This document shows positions 11,122 to 23,229 of a stretch of DNA of 64,000 bases, in pieces. Made by a program: the position numbers and the translations under genes. Every line of letters begins with the position of its first letter. Within the stretch, counting starts at the first letter, position 1. Location of the stretch: the NCBI GenBank assembly GCA_020726505.1, contig JAHLEZ010000008.1, positions 620,001 through 684,000 of the forward strand, written 5' to 3'. Below the pieces are notes generated by a model. The model did not search any database. It was not told the DNA's origin and saw nothing but the letters and a program-made list of their open reading frames with translations. This stretch comes from Leptodontidium sp. MPI-SDFR-AT-0119 (Eukaryota; Ascomycota; Leotiomycetes; Helotiales; Leptodontidiaceae).

Positions 11122-12484
11122 CTAGGGTATATTCGTCTCCCGTTTCCTCCCTCGAGTCATGATAGTTGCCTGAGGTATACTATCCATGGGCACTAATGTA
11201 GTATATGAAGACTCCTCTTCTTCCTTTTCTAACACATTATCTTCTTCAGCCTTCCATCTCTTCTCATCCCTCTCATGTAGTCGCTCCTCTGGCGTTATTT
11301 CTCTTGCTCGTTTCCCTTTCCATTTGAACTGGGTGGTGCCACCTGTTTTCTCGCCCAGCATGGTGTCTTGAGATTCGGCTTCCTCCAGGAAGCAGCAGAG
11401 TGTATTGGCCGAAATAGAGATTGGGTCTTTCGAAAGGTTGGCAGGATGATACATTGCAGGTGCCAATTTTTCGAGGTTGATTTGAAGGGAGGGGCATGAG
11501 GGAGATGGAGAGCCGTTTGCGGTTCGGAAGGACTGGACGACAGATATTAGCTCATGTTTAAGAAGGGTACCAGTGGAAAGAATAGGGGTACCTGGTTGTC
11601 AATCACACATTTCGCAACCAACTTCTCCTCGTCGTCAGCAGCTGGTTCCCATACCGAGAGTGTAGCCGTCTTCGCACTCTCTCCCTCCGCATCTCCCCCC
11701 GCTATATCCCTCCCCTCTAGATCTTTCCGCTTCCCCTTCACATCTTTCCTTTGATATTCAATATCCAAACCGATCACGATATTGATGTTCCCATCGCTTC
11801 CGAGAATGTAAGAGTCCGCTAGATGTGGCAGATCTCGACTCTTTTGTGAATATGCTACTTCGACCACGACACCCGGGAATTGCGCCTTGTTGTGTCTGAA
11901 TTGCCAATCCGGATTGTGCATCCGACCGTACTCGGGATCAGATGGTTTGATTGTGTCGGAGGTGGATTGAATGTTTCGTGCGTAGTGTTCTGATGGGCCT
12001 TGATAGCGAAGCAACTGGGCATGTATTTCCTGGCTGACTTTGGCAATGAAAAACTCGTGAACAGTTCGGGGCATTCGAATGATAAAACGACGGAGGTACG
12101 GAAAGTAGTCAAAGCTGGAGCGGATGTTAGTATCTGCTGCATACATGTATGGAGGAATAGGTATACGAACCGTAGTTTGTGTTCAACAAAAGCAGCCAAC
12201 AATTCATCGCTTTGTAGACGCTGCTGCAAATCGTCGTAGTCTTCAACACTCAAGGTGTAAACCTTCCAAGGGACTTCGGATCCGCGACCTACACCAGATT
12301 GTAACCTGCGGATGTCTTTGATAATGGTAATGACGGTGGAAGAAGGTAGCAGCGGCTTCTCGTCGGATGGTGGTGGTGTAAGTGGGCTGGAGGTGGATGT
12401 GAAGCTGGTAGGGGGAGTGATCTGGGTGTGATGGATTTGGTAGGCGTGTTTGAGTTGAATTGGTTGGGCGGATGGAATGGTCAT
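11122..12484 (-). CDS. Fungal protein with PD-(D/E)XK / Uma2-like nuclease-type fold
   Basis: Three exons: 12484-12171, 12114-11592 and 11532-11122, with introns of 56 and 59 nt in correct phase; 415 residues. The middle part carries a helix-rich lead (FDYFPYLRRFIIRMPRTVHEFF) and then DW (D174), a beta strand with PGVVVEVAYSQK (E190, K196) and GLDIEYQRK, the arrangement expected of a restriction-endonuclease-like core such as Uma2. The C-terminal third is charged, with KWKGKRAREITPEERLHERDEKRWKAEEDN. Similar proteins form large, poorly described families in filamentous ascomycetes; whether they cut DNA is not known to me. The start at 12484 (MTIPSAQP) was preferred; the frame stays open to an ATG at 12745, but that extension is low-complexity. 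Confidence 0.72.
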
Positions 12485-13299
12485 GGTACCGTATAGTATG
12501 GATGTGGTTGCGGTTGTGGTCGTGATAGTGAGAGGAAGCAGGGGGTGAAGAGAAGTTCTTGTTTTGATGTTTTGTTGAAGTTGATAGAGGAGGCTGGGTG
12601 GGTTGGGACATGCGATGCGACAGCCTTGCGAGCGAGGCAAAGGGCGGAGCGGGGCGGGGTGGCCCGGGTAAATATTAATCCGAGATGTGGGCTGAGCGGA
12701 GGCGGAGGCGGAGGCCCAGCTTCTCTCCAACGAGCGAGTTTCCACGGCTTTTCTCTTTTTGCTGTTTTTGTAATATAACCAAGACGAAAAATCCCTAAGA
12801 AAGCTACGTCAATAAAAGAATTAATAGAGACAACCTGTCTCTTGTAGTTTATGTTATTGCCTTTGAGTCGTTGTTGTGTTAAAGTTGGTTTTGTGTCTCT
12901 TGGGAAAAAGTTGCTTCACAGATCGGGGATTTCGCTAGCCTCGCTATTTACTCATACCATCCACGATACTATAACAATGGACAGCCGGGCTGTCGATGAG
13001 TTGCTTAATAATCGCCGTGCATGTCTTGCCATAGAACTGGACTATCCGACTAAGCCGATTGTCTCTGCTAGCAATGTTGAGGAAAACGCCGTAACTGTTT
13101 TTCCTGGTCTTGAACGGCCTGCCTTTCATTCAGATGTCGCCAACCCCTCGAAGAAAAAGCAGACAGCAACCCGATGGTCATTAAAGAGGACAATCCTATT
13201 GCAAGTTAACCTGGTAGTAGCCCTCTTAACACGGGCGGCGCCGGACTGCCAAATGCTCACCCCAAGGCCGAGTACCTAAGCTTGTGAAAGTCCTGTTGA
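12485..13299. other. Intergenic region with an unassigned ORF
   Basis: An ORF on the plus strand (12851-13279; possible inner start at 12977, MDSRAVDELLNNR) has ordinary amino-acid composition but no recognised domain and no clear introns. It could be a gene fragment. The rest is upstream region of the nuclease-like gene. Confidence 0.35.
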
Positions 13300-13707
13300 T
13301 TACTTCGGCAAGTTGAAGGAGATAGATATTGGCGAACCCCGGAGTTCGAGCTGCATCACAGGACTCAATGAAAACACTGGAAGTCCCCACTGCAGTTGTT
13401 GAGAAGGCAGCCACTCGACCACGAAGAAGTTTGGCGATCTTTGGGCCAAAAGTTTCCCTTGGAAGCAAGCTAAGGGCTTGCTCATCTTCCTCCACGAACC
13501 AACAGCTATTACGTCGCTTACGGAGAGGTTCATGGGATCAATACAAACGTCGACAATAAATAAGTTGTTGAGGTTAATAGACGGAATGACCGTATCCATC
13601 AAAGCCATCCAAGTTCTCCATTTTGTTTCGTTATAGTAATTTCCAACTAGGCCATCCGGGAGAGGACCAGCGAAAGGAGCAACAACTTTCAACGCTGTCA
13701 TAGTCAT
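13300..13707 (-). pseudogene. Possible remnant of a long-chain alcohol oxidase N-terminus
   Basis: The first 45 residues of this frame, including PLPDGLVGNYYNETKWRTW and MALMDTVIPSI, resemble the N-terminal region of fungal GMC-type long-chain alcohol oxidases, where a W-x3-LALMDxVIPSI segment is common. After that the similarity fades. No FAD-binding or GMC segments follow on the minus strand before 12485, so only the 5' portion is here. The assignment rests on one segment recalled from the family; an unrelated small protein is possible. Confidence 0.3.
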
Positions 13708-16257
13708 CTTGGCTGTGGTTCCAAGCGCGGTCCAGTGTAACTCCGTAAGACTTACTCGTTATTAGCGACTATATCGAAGTCGTGACATCAAGATGCGGCT
13801 TTTGAAACAAAGAATTCTTAAAAGGCATACGAGGTGTCTAGGAGCAAGAACATGAGAGGATTCTAACAATAAGGGGAAATACGTATAGTGCACATACGAT
13901 GTGGCGTAAGTCTGTATTATCTCAATAATGTCTGTGTTCGACCTCAGCCGGTCCGTTTTACTCCACTAATGAGATCGTAGGGAACAAAGAGGGGCGCTGA
14001 GGAACCTACTTATTCACATGTGCAATAAGCGTGGTTGTTTAGACTTGATACCAGGCTACTGCCATGTCACGATTCAAGGAATCACGCGTGTAACTTCCGA
14101 GCCTCAGGGCCAAGACACGGGTTTAATTAAGTAGTATTCTCGTAATCTGCTTAGAGAACGTCCGTCACTCCCCGTGCAACATCTCCTTATCCTCATCATC
14201 CTCCCTCATCCTCCTTTATCCTCCCTTATCCAGATCTCTTCCACCTCTTAATGAGTCGAGATGATACCTCCCTAAACTCGTCTCCACCTCTACACATCTC
14301 ACTCACTTCCTCTCATCATCCCTGCTCCGAATCCATCATTCAAGTACACCAAGCCGCTGATAAAATGGATTAGGTAAATGAACAAATTAATACAATATGC
14401 GGTGAATTAAAGTGACAAGAGAAGGCAGTAATTAATCAATCCATCAATTGAAGTGTTTATTTTGATTGTGAAAGCCTAGTCACATCGCTTGAAGCGACTT
14501 TCTTGCTTACTAAGATGACCACTCGAATCGACGACAAACGAGATCAAGTAAACAAACAACGAACTGAATCCAACACGATCTGCTACTACCAATTCGAATG
14601 CAACCCAAGAAGCGAACAATTGCAGTTATGGCACACACACGAGCTCATAGACTGAAGCAGAAAAAGAAGAAGAACAAGAGAAGAGCTTCTCAGCGGCAAA
14701 GTGCATCTCTAGCCGAAGCAGGAGCAGAGAGTGTTGAGAATCATCTCGCACACGGAGAGAAGATCACGGCTGGACGTGGAGCTGGAGAAGCTGGAGAAGC
14801 TGGAGAAACAGGGGAAACAGGGGAAATTAGGGTCGCTCGGTTGGGAAATAGAGATGGAGACCAATATCTGCAGAGGGGTGAGGACAGAGGTGGGGAGACA
14901 AGTGGTGGGGAGGCATATGGAGAGAGGGGTGCAGAATATGGAGAGGGAGGCATAGATGGAGAGGGGGATGGAGAACAGCAAAGCCAAACCAACACCATCG
15001 ACTCTTCTTCACCTTCACTACCACCACCACCTCTAGTATCAAGGAAATCGGATACCGCCCAAATTGAAAAACACCAGAAGCTACCACCACCACCTCCACA
15101 GAGTCATACCGTACTCCTTCCACCACATACCTCTAACGCTTCATCGCATTAATTACCTTTTCCTCTCACTCCCCCAAGCCACACCGAATCTCCTCCACGA
15201 AGTCGCATCGAACCGCCCCAACAAAATCCTGCTACTACAACTACCCCTCCCCAAAGCGATTCCCAATCCCCTTCACGAGATCTCCACAAAGACCACAACC
15301 AAACTCCCCACCAAGCTCTGAGAAGGATAGAGGAGATAAGTATACAGGTGGCCTCGCAAGCATTGGATCAAAGAGAAATGTTCAGCACCACTTGGCAGAA
15401 CTAAGCCGGGTTTGGGAGGAAATCCGACAGGAAGAACAACCTCAATCGCTACAACACTACAAACACGTCTCGCCACAATCCCCGCCTGCCCTTGCGCAAA
15501 TTACTCCTCCAGCAAACCATCTCGCGCCGATGATCAAGACGTCGCACTCTTTGGGAAGTTCCTCGGTTGAGCGAATGCTATCAATTTCATGCAGTTCGAA
15601 TCTCCAATACGGCAGAGTTGTATTGGGCACGGGAAAGACATCTTCGCGTTTATCCATGGCTGAAGGGTACGACTCCTGTTCGAAAATCGGGCGATGCTTT
15701 GAGGAAGCTGAGAGATGTTGATGGTGGGCAATTTGTTCTCAAGGGCGACTCTCTGATATATTCTCATGATGTGTCTATTCTGGCGGCGTAGTACGCATTC
15801 CAATCCGATTAGGAAGTTGATGAGAAGTGGACGGCGTTGGCGCCTGATAAAGAGTCTGAAGCGAGCTCCGAATCTGCCCAGGAGCATGACAGAAAAGCGG
15901 CACCAGATTACCAGTTGCGGCCTCCAGGTTCCAGTGCTGCTTTGCTTTGCTAGTACTCTCAGTTGATGATATAAACTCATGTCGATCATGTGCACTCGTG
16001 TGTTTGTCTGCTCCGAACTCCTCAACGTGAGTGTAAGTAATTATATAGGTACTAAAATTTGATTAAAATCTACTACCTGTGTGCTAGCCTAGCTAGCACG
16101 ACCCCGAAAGTTCCTCTCTTCTCTTCAGCATTAGTATTCTTCTTAACCTAATACAATGTAATAGGCACTATGTACCTTGCTGAGGGGTGCTCTAGCCCCA
16201 CCCCTCAGACTCCCCTCCCACTCCCCTCCGTTCCCTCGGGGGTGAAGAGAGCCAGGA
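13708..16257. other. Gene-poor region with low-complexity purine and pyrimidine blocks
   Basis: A TCATCCTCC-type stretch lies near 14180-14230, and a GA-rich stretch at 14640-14985 that codes GEAGEAGETGET-like repeats in the ORF 14598-15152. Both look like simple-sequence DNA. Around 15530-15790 a frame on the plus strand has protein-like composition but several stops (a possible gene remnant); I cannot name it. Confidence 0.45.
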
Positions 16258-16305
16258 GGTACGAAGGTACAAAGGTGCGAAGGTATAAAGATACAAAGAT
16301 CCAAA
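16258..16305. repeat. 8-bp tandem repeat, six units (GGTACGAA-type)
   Basis: Six contiguous octamers: GGTACGAA, GGTACAAA, GGTGCGAA, GGTATAAA, GATACAAA, GATCCAAA. Divergence increases to the right. It lies about 620 bp upstream of the intact HET gene. Confidence 0.9.
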
Positions 16306-16355
16306 ACGGACAAGAGAAAGCCTCAGGTATATATGCAGGAAACACGTGCATTTTT

Positions 16356-16424
16356 TCGAACCAATGAAACGCATTTGTTGAGCCAACCAAAACGAGTTTT
16401 TTTTTTGAACCAATCAAACGCTAG
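16356..16424. promoter_or_regulatory. Triple CCAAT-like repeat upstream of HET gene
   Basis: Three similar blocks follow each other: GAACCAATGAAACGC, GAGCCAACCAAAACGAG and, after a T-run, GAACCAATCAAACGC. Two contain CCAAT, the site bound by the fungal HAP complex. Position about 500-570 bp upstream of the HET start suggests, but does not prove, a promoter role. Confidence 0.4.
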
Positions 16425-16927
16425 CGAAGGGGCAACAGTAAGATATGGAAAAGCATATTATTTTTGGTGTATATGCCTCGCGCCGCAGCGCTAAGCCCTC
16501 TCTTCAGTCGTACCTCCTTGCTTTCGGTACCACAGCCCTTCCCGTTGCAATAACGTAATATAATTCTTTACGTAAGTCACAGGCCATCATTACCTTCTGT
16601 TCATCCGTGGGAAGGCACGAGAACTACCAATACTCATAGCAAGGATCCTTGAAATTCAGTGTTCGATATGGAAGATGCCTAACACTCTCTTGATTCGCTG
16701 CGTGACCTTGGCGGGTTCCACAATATTTTCAGCTTTCAGCCACTTTTCCAAGATGAAGCAGCAGAACAGCTTCTGGCCGGTGCCTAGTGATGAACACAGT
16801 AGTGCTGTACAGTGTAATTTACCCCGCTAATGAGCTGCTCTTCATTTATACACCAGCTGAAATTGCCATTCTTCTGGCTCTCAGTTGCCTGGTAGCATCT
16901 TTGTGACCCTAGAAAGTTGCCTACAAG

Positions 16928-18817
16928 ATGTCCTCCCGGCCTCCATTTCCGTTTGATCCTCTCGATCCGAGCACGGCAGATATCAGACTCCTCACGATCG
17001 AGCCGGCAGCTATCGATGATCCGCTACGCTGCACGCTCCGACATCTCGCCCTAGATGAGAATCTCCACCACGAAGCCTTATCATATGTGTGGGGAGACGA
17101 AAATAAAACCCTTCCCATCACCGTGAACAATCATACCATCCAGGTAACTACCAATCTCGAAGCCGCTTTGCGACATTTGCGAAGCAACCAAAAGGGCCGA
17201 CACATTTGGATCGACGCAGTCTGCATCAATCAGTCTAATGCGATCGAAAAAAGCGACCAGGTCCTTCGGATGACTGATATTTACAGATTTGCGAAGAAAG
17301 TAGTAGTTTGGCTCGGAAAGGACGACGATGAAGACCAGGAGGATGATCCCATGGAGGACTGGAAAGGCACAGCTCGAGCATCGGCACAAGAAACCTTCCT
17401 CTTCGTTCTCGAGTCAGCCATGTTCCTCGCTGGCCATGCAAATATCACGTACAAAGCCGAAGAGCTGTTCATGCATGAGAAGAGTAGGGGCGCTCATTTG
17501 AGGCTGGTCGAGATGTTGAATCGCAAATGGTTTCAGCGGCTGTGGACATTGCAGGAAATCGCTGTAGCGTCAGACGTCGAGGTCGTTTGCGGCACTGCGT
17601 CAGTGCCGTGGAAGTACCTCTATCAGACTTTAGAAGCATTTTCGAAAGCTGAGAAAACGGTACCCCTCGATAGGTATCTTTACGTCCTGCCTCTTACGGC
17701 GCTGCGAGATATCGAGTTCTGTCGTGTAGAGTACCAGCTCTTTTCACTCACGGACTCCGATCCCGCCAAGGCAATAGAGTACGAGGTCTCTCCGCTAATC
17801 AATGTTCTTTACTATGTCGTCGGACGGCGTAAAATGAAGGATATCCGCGACCGGCTGTACGGGATTCTGGGACTTTACTTCGACAAAGAGAAATGGGCTC
17901 AAGATCCGCGATTACGGCCTGACTACGAGAAATCACATGCAGATGTATTCGCAGGTCTGGCCCGCTACCTGATCGAGGATCACAAACAGGTCGGCATTAT
18001 TTGCACACAGCAGGAGCGAGATATTGAGGGCATTCCCTCCTGGGTTCCCACTTGGGCCTCCACAGCGGATAAGACCCATCTCAACTCATACATGGACACC
18101 AAGCCCATTGAGAGACGCTCTGGTGTTGATTTCGATCCCGTGTTTTCACGGGACGGGCGTACTTTGACAGTTCGAGGACGTCACTTTTCATATATCGAGT
18201 TCTTAGGCACCCCAGCAGAAGAGACTCCACCGAGTGAGAGCGAGTTGGGCGAGGATTGGATATCGTTTATGAGAAAAATAGTCTTGAAATGGAAGCAGGA
18301 AGTAACCTCGTGTCCGTTGCTGAAGCGAAACTATCGAGAGACTTCCTGGAAAGATATCGAGGGAGATTTCTGCGAGATGATTATTCATGGAATGACTGAA
18401 AAAGCCACAGATATGTTCTACGAATGTCTAGTGAACGAGGGTCTCATGAAAGAAATCGTTGAAGGCTCGGCTAGAGGCGAGCCCCAGGAGGATAGAGATT
18501 ATCAGCTCAAAGTCATGCTGCTGGATCAAGCAAGGTGGTGCCGAAACCTGTTTGGGCGACTTGGTAAAGATGTTCCTTTTGTTACCAGACAGGGCAAAAT
18601 TGGATTGGCTGCAAATGGTTGTCGCCCGCAGCTTGGAGATATACTTTGCAGTATATACGGAGTTCCTGTTCCCATAATTTTGAGGGCGCAAACTGCTGGG
18701 TACAAGATGGTTGGCCCATGTTATATTAAGGACTCGATGGATACAAAGATGCTGCACGAAGTTCAGGACATGTTTGTAAGAATTGGGAAAGGGCTGCAGG
18801 AATTCAAGATTTCGTAG
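16928..18817 (+). CDS. HET domain (heterokaryon incompatibility) protein
   Basis: Single uninterrupted 629-codon frame. The N-terminal HET domain (Pfam PF06985) is clear: ALSYVWGD (about 50-57), IWIDAVCINQ (93-102), IYRFAKKVVVWLG (118-130), and RKWFQRLWTLQEIAV (about 198-212). The C-terminal region ends with a conserved block seen in many fungal HET proteins, LAANGCRPQLGDILCSIYG, followed by a hydrophobic strand and GYKMVGPCYIKD. HET proteins can trigger cell death when unlike fungal individuals fuse, but many members have no tested role. No introns are needed, all motifs are intact, and a second HET locus lies downstream in opposite orientation. Confidence 0.93.
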   Translation: MSSRPPFPFDPLDPSTADIRLLTIEPAAIDDPLRCTLRHLALDENLHHEALSYVWGDENKTLPITVNNHTIQVTTNLEAALRHLRSNQKGRHIWIDAVCINQSNAIEKSDQVLRMTDIYRFAKKVVVWLGKDDDEDQEDDPMEDWKGTARASAQETFLFVLESAMFLAGHANITYKAEELFMHEKSRGAHLRLVEMLNRKWFQRLWTLQEIAVASDVEVVCGTASVPWKYLYQTLEAFSKAEKTVPLDRYLYVLPLTALRDIEFCRVEYQLFSLTDSDPAKAIEYEVSPLINVLYYVVGRRKMKDIRDRLYGILGLYFDKEKWAQDPRLRPDYEKSHADVFAGLARYLIEDHKQVGIICTQQERDIEGIPSWVPTWASTADKTHLNSYMDTKPIERRSGVDFDPVFSRDGRTLTVRGRHFSYIEFLGTPAEETPPSESELGEDWISFMRKIVLKWKQEVTSCPLLKRNYRETSWKDIEGDFCEMIIHGMTEKATDMFYECLVNEGLMKEIVEGSARGEPQEDRDYQLKVMLLDQARWCRNLFGRLGKDVPFVTRQGKIGLAANGCRPQLGDILCSIYGVPVPIILRAQTAGYKMVGPCYIKDSMDTKMLHEVQDMFVRIGKGLQEFKIS

Positions 18818-20239
18818 AGCCTGGAGATTTCATCACAGCCTGCCAAGGATGATGGACTGAAAATCTATTCCATTACCACCAACTCAATCCTGATCCTCCA
18901 CTCCCAGGTCATTCTCTGTTTTCTCACATCCAACCTCCTATGTATCTTCCATCCCTCCCCTCTTTTTTTTTCTTCTTCCGACCTCATTAAAATCCCCGTC
19001 GCAGCTGCTTGCGATTCTCTTTCCTCTTTCCCACAGAACAACTCAACCCCTCCATATTTTCCTAGGCAATCAGGCACATTGACTTTCCTCCTTTACAAAT
19101 GACGGAGATAGGATAAAGGAAGACCATCCAGTCTGTTGGACGATCACTGCTATCTACACCAAATTCCAAGTGAAATGTATTCTTCTTTCATACCCTCGTC
19201 CACCTTGCTACAGAGGTGTTCATGCTTTGGTTCGTGAGGATAAGTTTATAGTCGCACATAGAGTGAAAGTTGGTTGACCACATTAGCACATTGAGCGTTT
19301 GGGGAGAAAGGGAGGACGGAGTGTGTGGTGCTTGGGCCGAGCGCGGATAACGAGAAGTTCGTCATTTTATCTTGTTCTTTCGGTTTTTGGGGTCAGGCTA
19401 ATGGTGTGGGTAGATTCATCACGCATCTTGGTGATGCAGGATATCTCAAGGAACGAGAGATCAGCTTTCCGCACAAGTAGGGCGCGTTCGTGAAGCTGAG
19501 GAGCGAGAATTTCGAGGGTCTTGCTTTGTGATGTATTGGTGAAGGTGGTATTAAGAAAGTAATTCTTATTGCTGAGTAATGACACTGCACGGCGATGCGA
19601 ATGGGATTGAGATGTTAGACGAGAGTGTGGGATAGACAGATGATCATGAATCATGATGGAAGGACAGGACATGATATGAACAGTATATCGATACGAGGAG
19701 GGTATAGCTACTGATGCATCTGATAATATTCAATATTTTTGAAGGCGCTGTCTCTTTAAAATCAGGGTAGGCCGAAAAAGGGCTTGATTATGCAAGTCAC
19801 TGTCAGGATGTGGTCAAGGCTCAAGTAATGCAAGCAGATTCAAAATCGGTGTGCGTTCGCTCTCAAGGACAATTTGCAGTGACAGAATCTCAGCCTGAGT
19901 ATGCAGCTATTCGAGTGAGGGAGCTGCGTTGCTTCGACCATAGTGGTTAGCTACATATGCTATTCTTAAGTGTTCGAAGTGCCTAGGTTATTTTGCTTAG
20001 TTGACGATCTCTCCTCTCTCAAATCCAAGCGCTTCCTCGTGCCTCTTAAATTGACCATCAAGAGACTTCCGATGCTGAAAGTTATGATTCTTGTGCCTGA
20101 TTGTGATATGTGTATATTCTGGCGGATATGACTCTATCCAGAAGTCTCTGGTAGAATCTCCCCTCAAACATCTCTTAACGTGCCTCTTGCCTATAACTTG
20201 CCACATGCTTCCATTTCAAATACATGCACTTATTTGATT
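18818..20239. other. Intergenic region between two HET loci
   Basis: Convergent 3' region. Short ORFs (19299-19493, 19367-19672, 19997-20206) have no recognisable features. A T-run with TC-rich flanks lies at 18960-18975. I see no gene. Confidence 0.5.
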
Positions 20240-23229
20240 CTAGACTAAGAATACATCACTCCTACTTGCAAACATCTCAAACATACTGAATATAGGAGAA
20301 CCGGGCCCACGAACTGATTCGTCAGGCCGTTCCCAATTGTCGTCACCCGGAGGTGCCCCTTCAAATCGACCAATCCGTATGAACATGTTGCTAATGAGGT
20401 TGCCTTCTGGATCAACAAGCCCAACAAGTCTAGTGAGAATAAGCCCAGCAGAGGGCAGCCAGCTTTTCTCAAATCCATCAGTATCTCTTCGCAGTATTTC
20501 CAAACAGAAGAAATTGTCTAGTTCAGGGCTTGGCGGAAGCTCGTCAAGCAAACCATAAATTACTGGACATATTACTGACGTGTCTGCTGAAGTGTTGAGT
20601 TTGGGAACGAAAGCCGCGTTCCAATCTGATGTGTTCTCTGGCCAGGAGAGTCCTTCTTCAGGCTCAAATATCGCGACGTCTTTGCCAGAGCTTATGCATG
20701 AAACCTCCATCAACTGTCCTGTAAGTTTGAGCGTGCCTTGCTTAACGTAGCCGTATGGGAACTCCGCGTCTTGGAGACTGAGGTGAATATCTTCGCATTC
20801 TAATGTTATAATTGTCGGAACATACGTCTGCCACCACTCGATCGAAATGCCAGCACCGGTCGCCATTGAAGCCCAAGACCATGAGGGAAATGGGAGCATT
20901 TGATCGCAACCAACAGCTGGCCAGTGGTCTGGCCTGTGATGCCAAGCTTCCCAAAGAAGCTCAAGTGGAAGAATAGCTTCCCACATTCCAGCAAGATAGC
21001 GACCTGGAATCACTCTATTGAACCTCGCGGCAAGTGCAGATATTGCTGGTAATCGATCCGCGGGGTTGGTCACATGCCTCTGCGTGTATGAACTCTCAAT
21101 AAGATATCTCCACTCTCTTAGGACTCGAGTTGCACCGCTGACTTCCTCTATTTTGGACCAGCTTGAACGGCGGCTAACTTCTTTCCATTCCACATGGGCT
21201 TTCATTGTTGCGTCGCTAAATCCCTCTGAATTATTCTGGGGGGCATAGCAAGACCTCTCTGAGATTAGCGTCTGGTCCAATTCAAGCTGGAACCATTCAT
21301 TGCTTGGAATCTTGTAACGAGAGTAATACTGCGAGTCATGAGAGAATACATTGTCCCATGCAGGATTTGTTAACACACAACTTTTTTCCACATATTCCAA
21401 TTTGAAGTCGCTTTCTCCCCATGGACCATCAAACCAATTCGCCATGCGACAACGCCATCGCAATCCTGTATCACCGAAAACCAAAACTCGGGAGGAAAGT
21501 AGATGTTCCTGTAGAGTCCAGCACCTTCTGTGTATCGGTTCGGGATAAATGTGTTCTTTAGGATCCTGGAGCTGGATAAGTCCTACCTGTCCGTCAGGAC
21601 ATCGATAACCGCATGTGTTGCTTTTAGTTATTTAGGACCTGGATGTCAGGAATCCTTCTGCGCTTGTTCTTGATTTAGCTGCCGACAGCGTGAGCGCCGC
21701 TGTCTCGTAAATATCACCCATTCGTGAAAGCTCTGTCGCAAGGTCCTTTTCATCATCTTGGATGATGCACAAACTATCGATCCATAAATACGAAAGCCCA
21801 AGACTTCTTGTCACTAACACTGCATCGCGGACAGCCTTAGCCTGCCCAAACAGTGAGAATGGCCTGCGGCGACGACCGATATTACTTCTAAATGTTTTGC
21901 CCAGTTGATCGCCACCCCAGCAATAGCTTAGGGCGATATATTCAACTTGGCGCCTAACGTCTGAGGTTTGGACAAGTTGGATATGGTCTTTCTCGGGGAC
22001 GTCTACTTGAACAAGTCGGATAGGTTGGCCATTTGGGAGGTTTTGACTACGAGATGGAGATAGACAAGAGCTGTGTTCCTGAAGACATCTTGCCAGCCAT
22101 CCACGAGCAATCTCAATCACGCCGGGCTCACTCATGTCGAAGATTGCCGCCCTGTTTGATACATATGCAGAGGAGATGTTTCCTGTATACCTATCTTAGT
22201 CGATCAACTTTTACTAGAGTAGCCTCGAAAGATACCTGATGGCGCAATGACAGGAGGACAAGAGCGTTGCGTTTCAAGTCCTTCTTCTCCCTTGAAGTGC
22301 GGAGCTCTGTATTCAGCTCGACGTAGATCGTAAGTGTCTTCTTCACGATATACCCCACAAACAACTAAGTCTGTCACTTCCAACCCCCGATCTGCGCTGC
22401 GTTTGATCATCATGTCGCGGTCCTTGGAATCGTAGAATTCCAGGCCGGTTCTGCACCCGTTGGCAAGCGCCTCTAAGACCAGCCTGCCAGGAACAAACAT
22501 GAAGAATGGACCTTTGGGGCCCCAGCCTGGCCAGCTAGTTTTCCAGTCAAACCAGTCGCTGCATGATGAGCAGGTACATATTCTGGATCGGAAGGTTGGG
22601 TCACCGGGTCGAATTCCAGTTCCTGGGTCTAAGATGATCTTGCGACAATATTCGCAATCATGATGACCCTGGCCGTCCTTCATTCCAGGGCGGGTTGGGC
22701 CAGAGCTGACATCCTCGGGACGAATTAGGTTTGGGATGGCTAGATCATTTAGGCGAGGAAGGGGGTTCCTGCCCCTTTCAACAAGGAGTTCGGTCGATCG
22801 AGCCCTCCTTCGTAGCATTTGAGCCATCGCAGTTAGACGGGACTGTATAAATCTCGAAGCGTTGCTCGTTGAGGAACCTGAGCTCGCTGAATTCCATATA
22901 CCGGTTCTGGAAAACAATTGGGAAGTCTTCGTTTGATATGGAGGCTGTTGAGAGGCACAACCACCACCATCTATGTACAGCCCAGGAAGTTGCATGATGG
23001 GATCCCAGTTCATTGCCACGATAAGAGCACTTCTGCGCTCCCATGTATGTTGTACAACCGCGTTCATGTTGATTCGGAGTGGAAGCCACATTCCGCAGAT
23101 CATGGAAGAATTCGATGAATATCGCGTTCGATCGTGGGACGAATGTCGTAGGAGCGGTCCATAAATTATATCTGCGGTGCGCATCAGTCCAATATAGAGT
23201 CCTTTGGCGAAGATGCTCTTGTTAAGCAT
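20240..23229 (-). pseudogene. HET domain gene with one premature stop
   Basis: Two exons: 23229-22236 and 22182-20240, with a 53-nt GT-AG intron. The frame continues in register through the whole second exon except for one TAA at 21632-21634. Upstream of it are a Cys-rich region (HDCEYCRKI and CTCSSCSDWF), then the HET motifs IALSYCWGGD, YLWIDSLCIIQDD and MGDIYETAALTLSAA. Downstream, still in frame, are CGYRCPDGQVG, RRCWTLQEHLLSSRVLVFG and a 400-residue tail with PSWSWASM. The usual HET order is thus split by a single nonsense codon. I found no intron of plausible length that removes it (the nearest GT-AG pair is 18 nt apart). It is either a pseudogene, a truncated N-terminal product, or a sequencing error. 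The 5' start is uncertain. Confidence 0.78.

Noticed and set aside
14598..15152. 184-codon ORF rich in Gly, Glu and Pro
   Set aside because: It follows a GA-rich simple-sequence block and has no domain or splice structure; it looks like low-complexity DNA.
21601..21640. Micro-intron removing the TAA in the second HET gene
   Set aside because: The only nearby GT-AG pair is 18 nt apart, below the 44-nt minimum seen elsewhere in this window, and the donor is poor.
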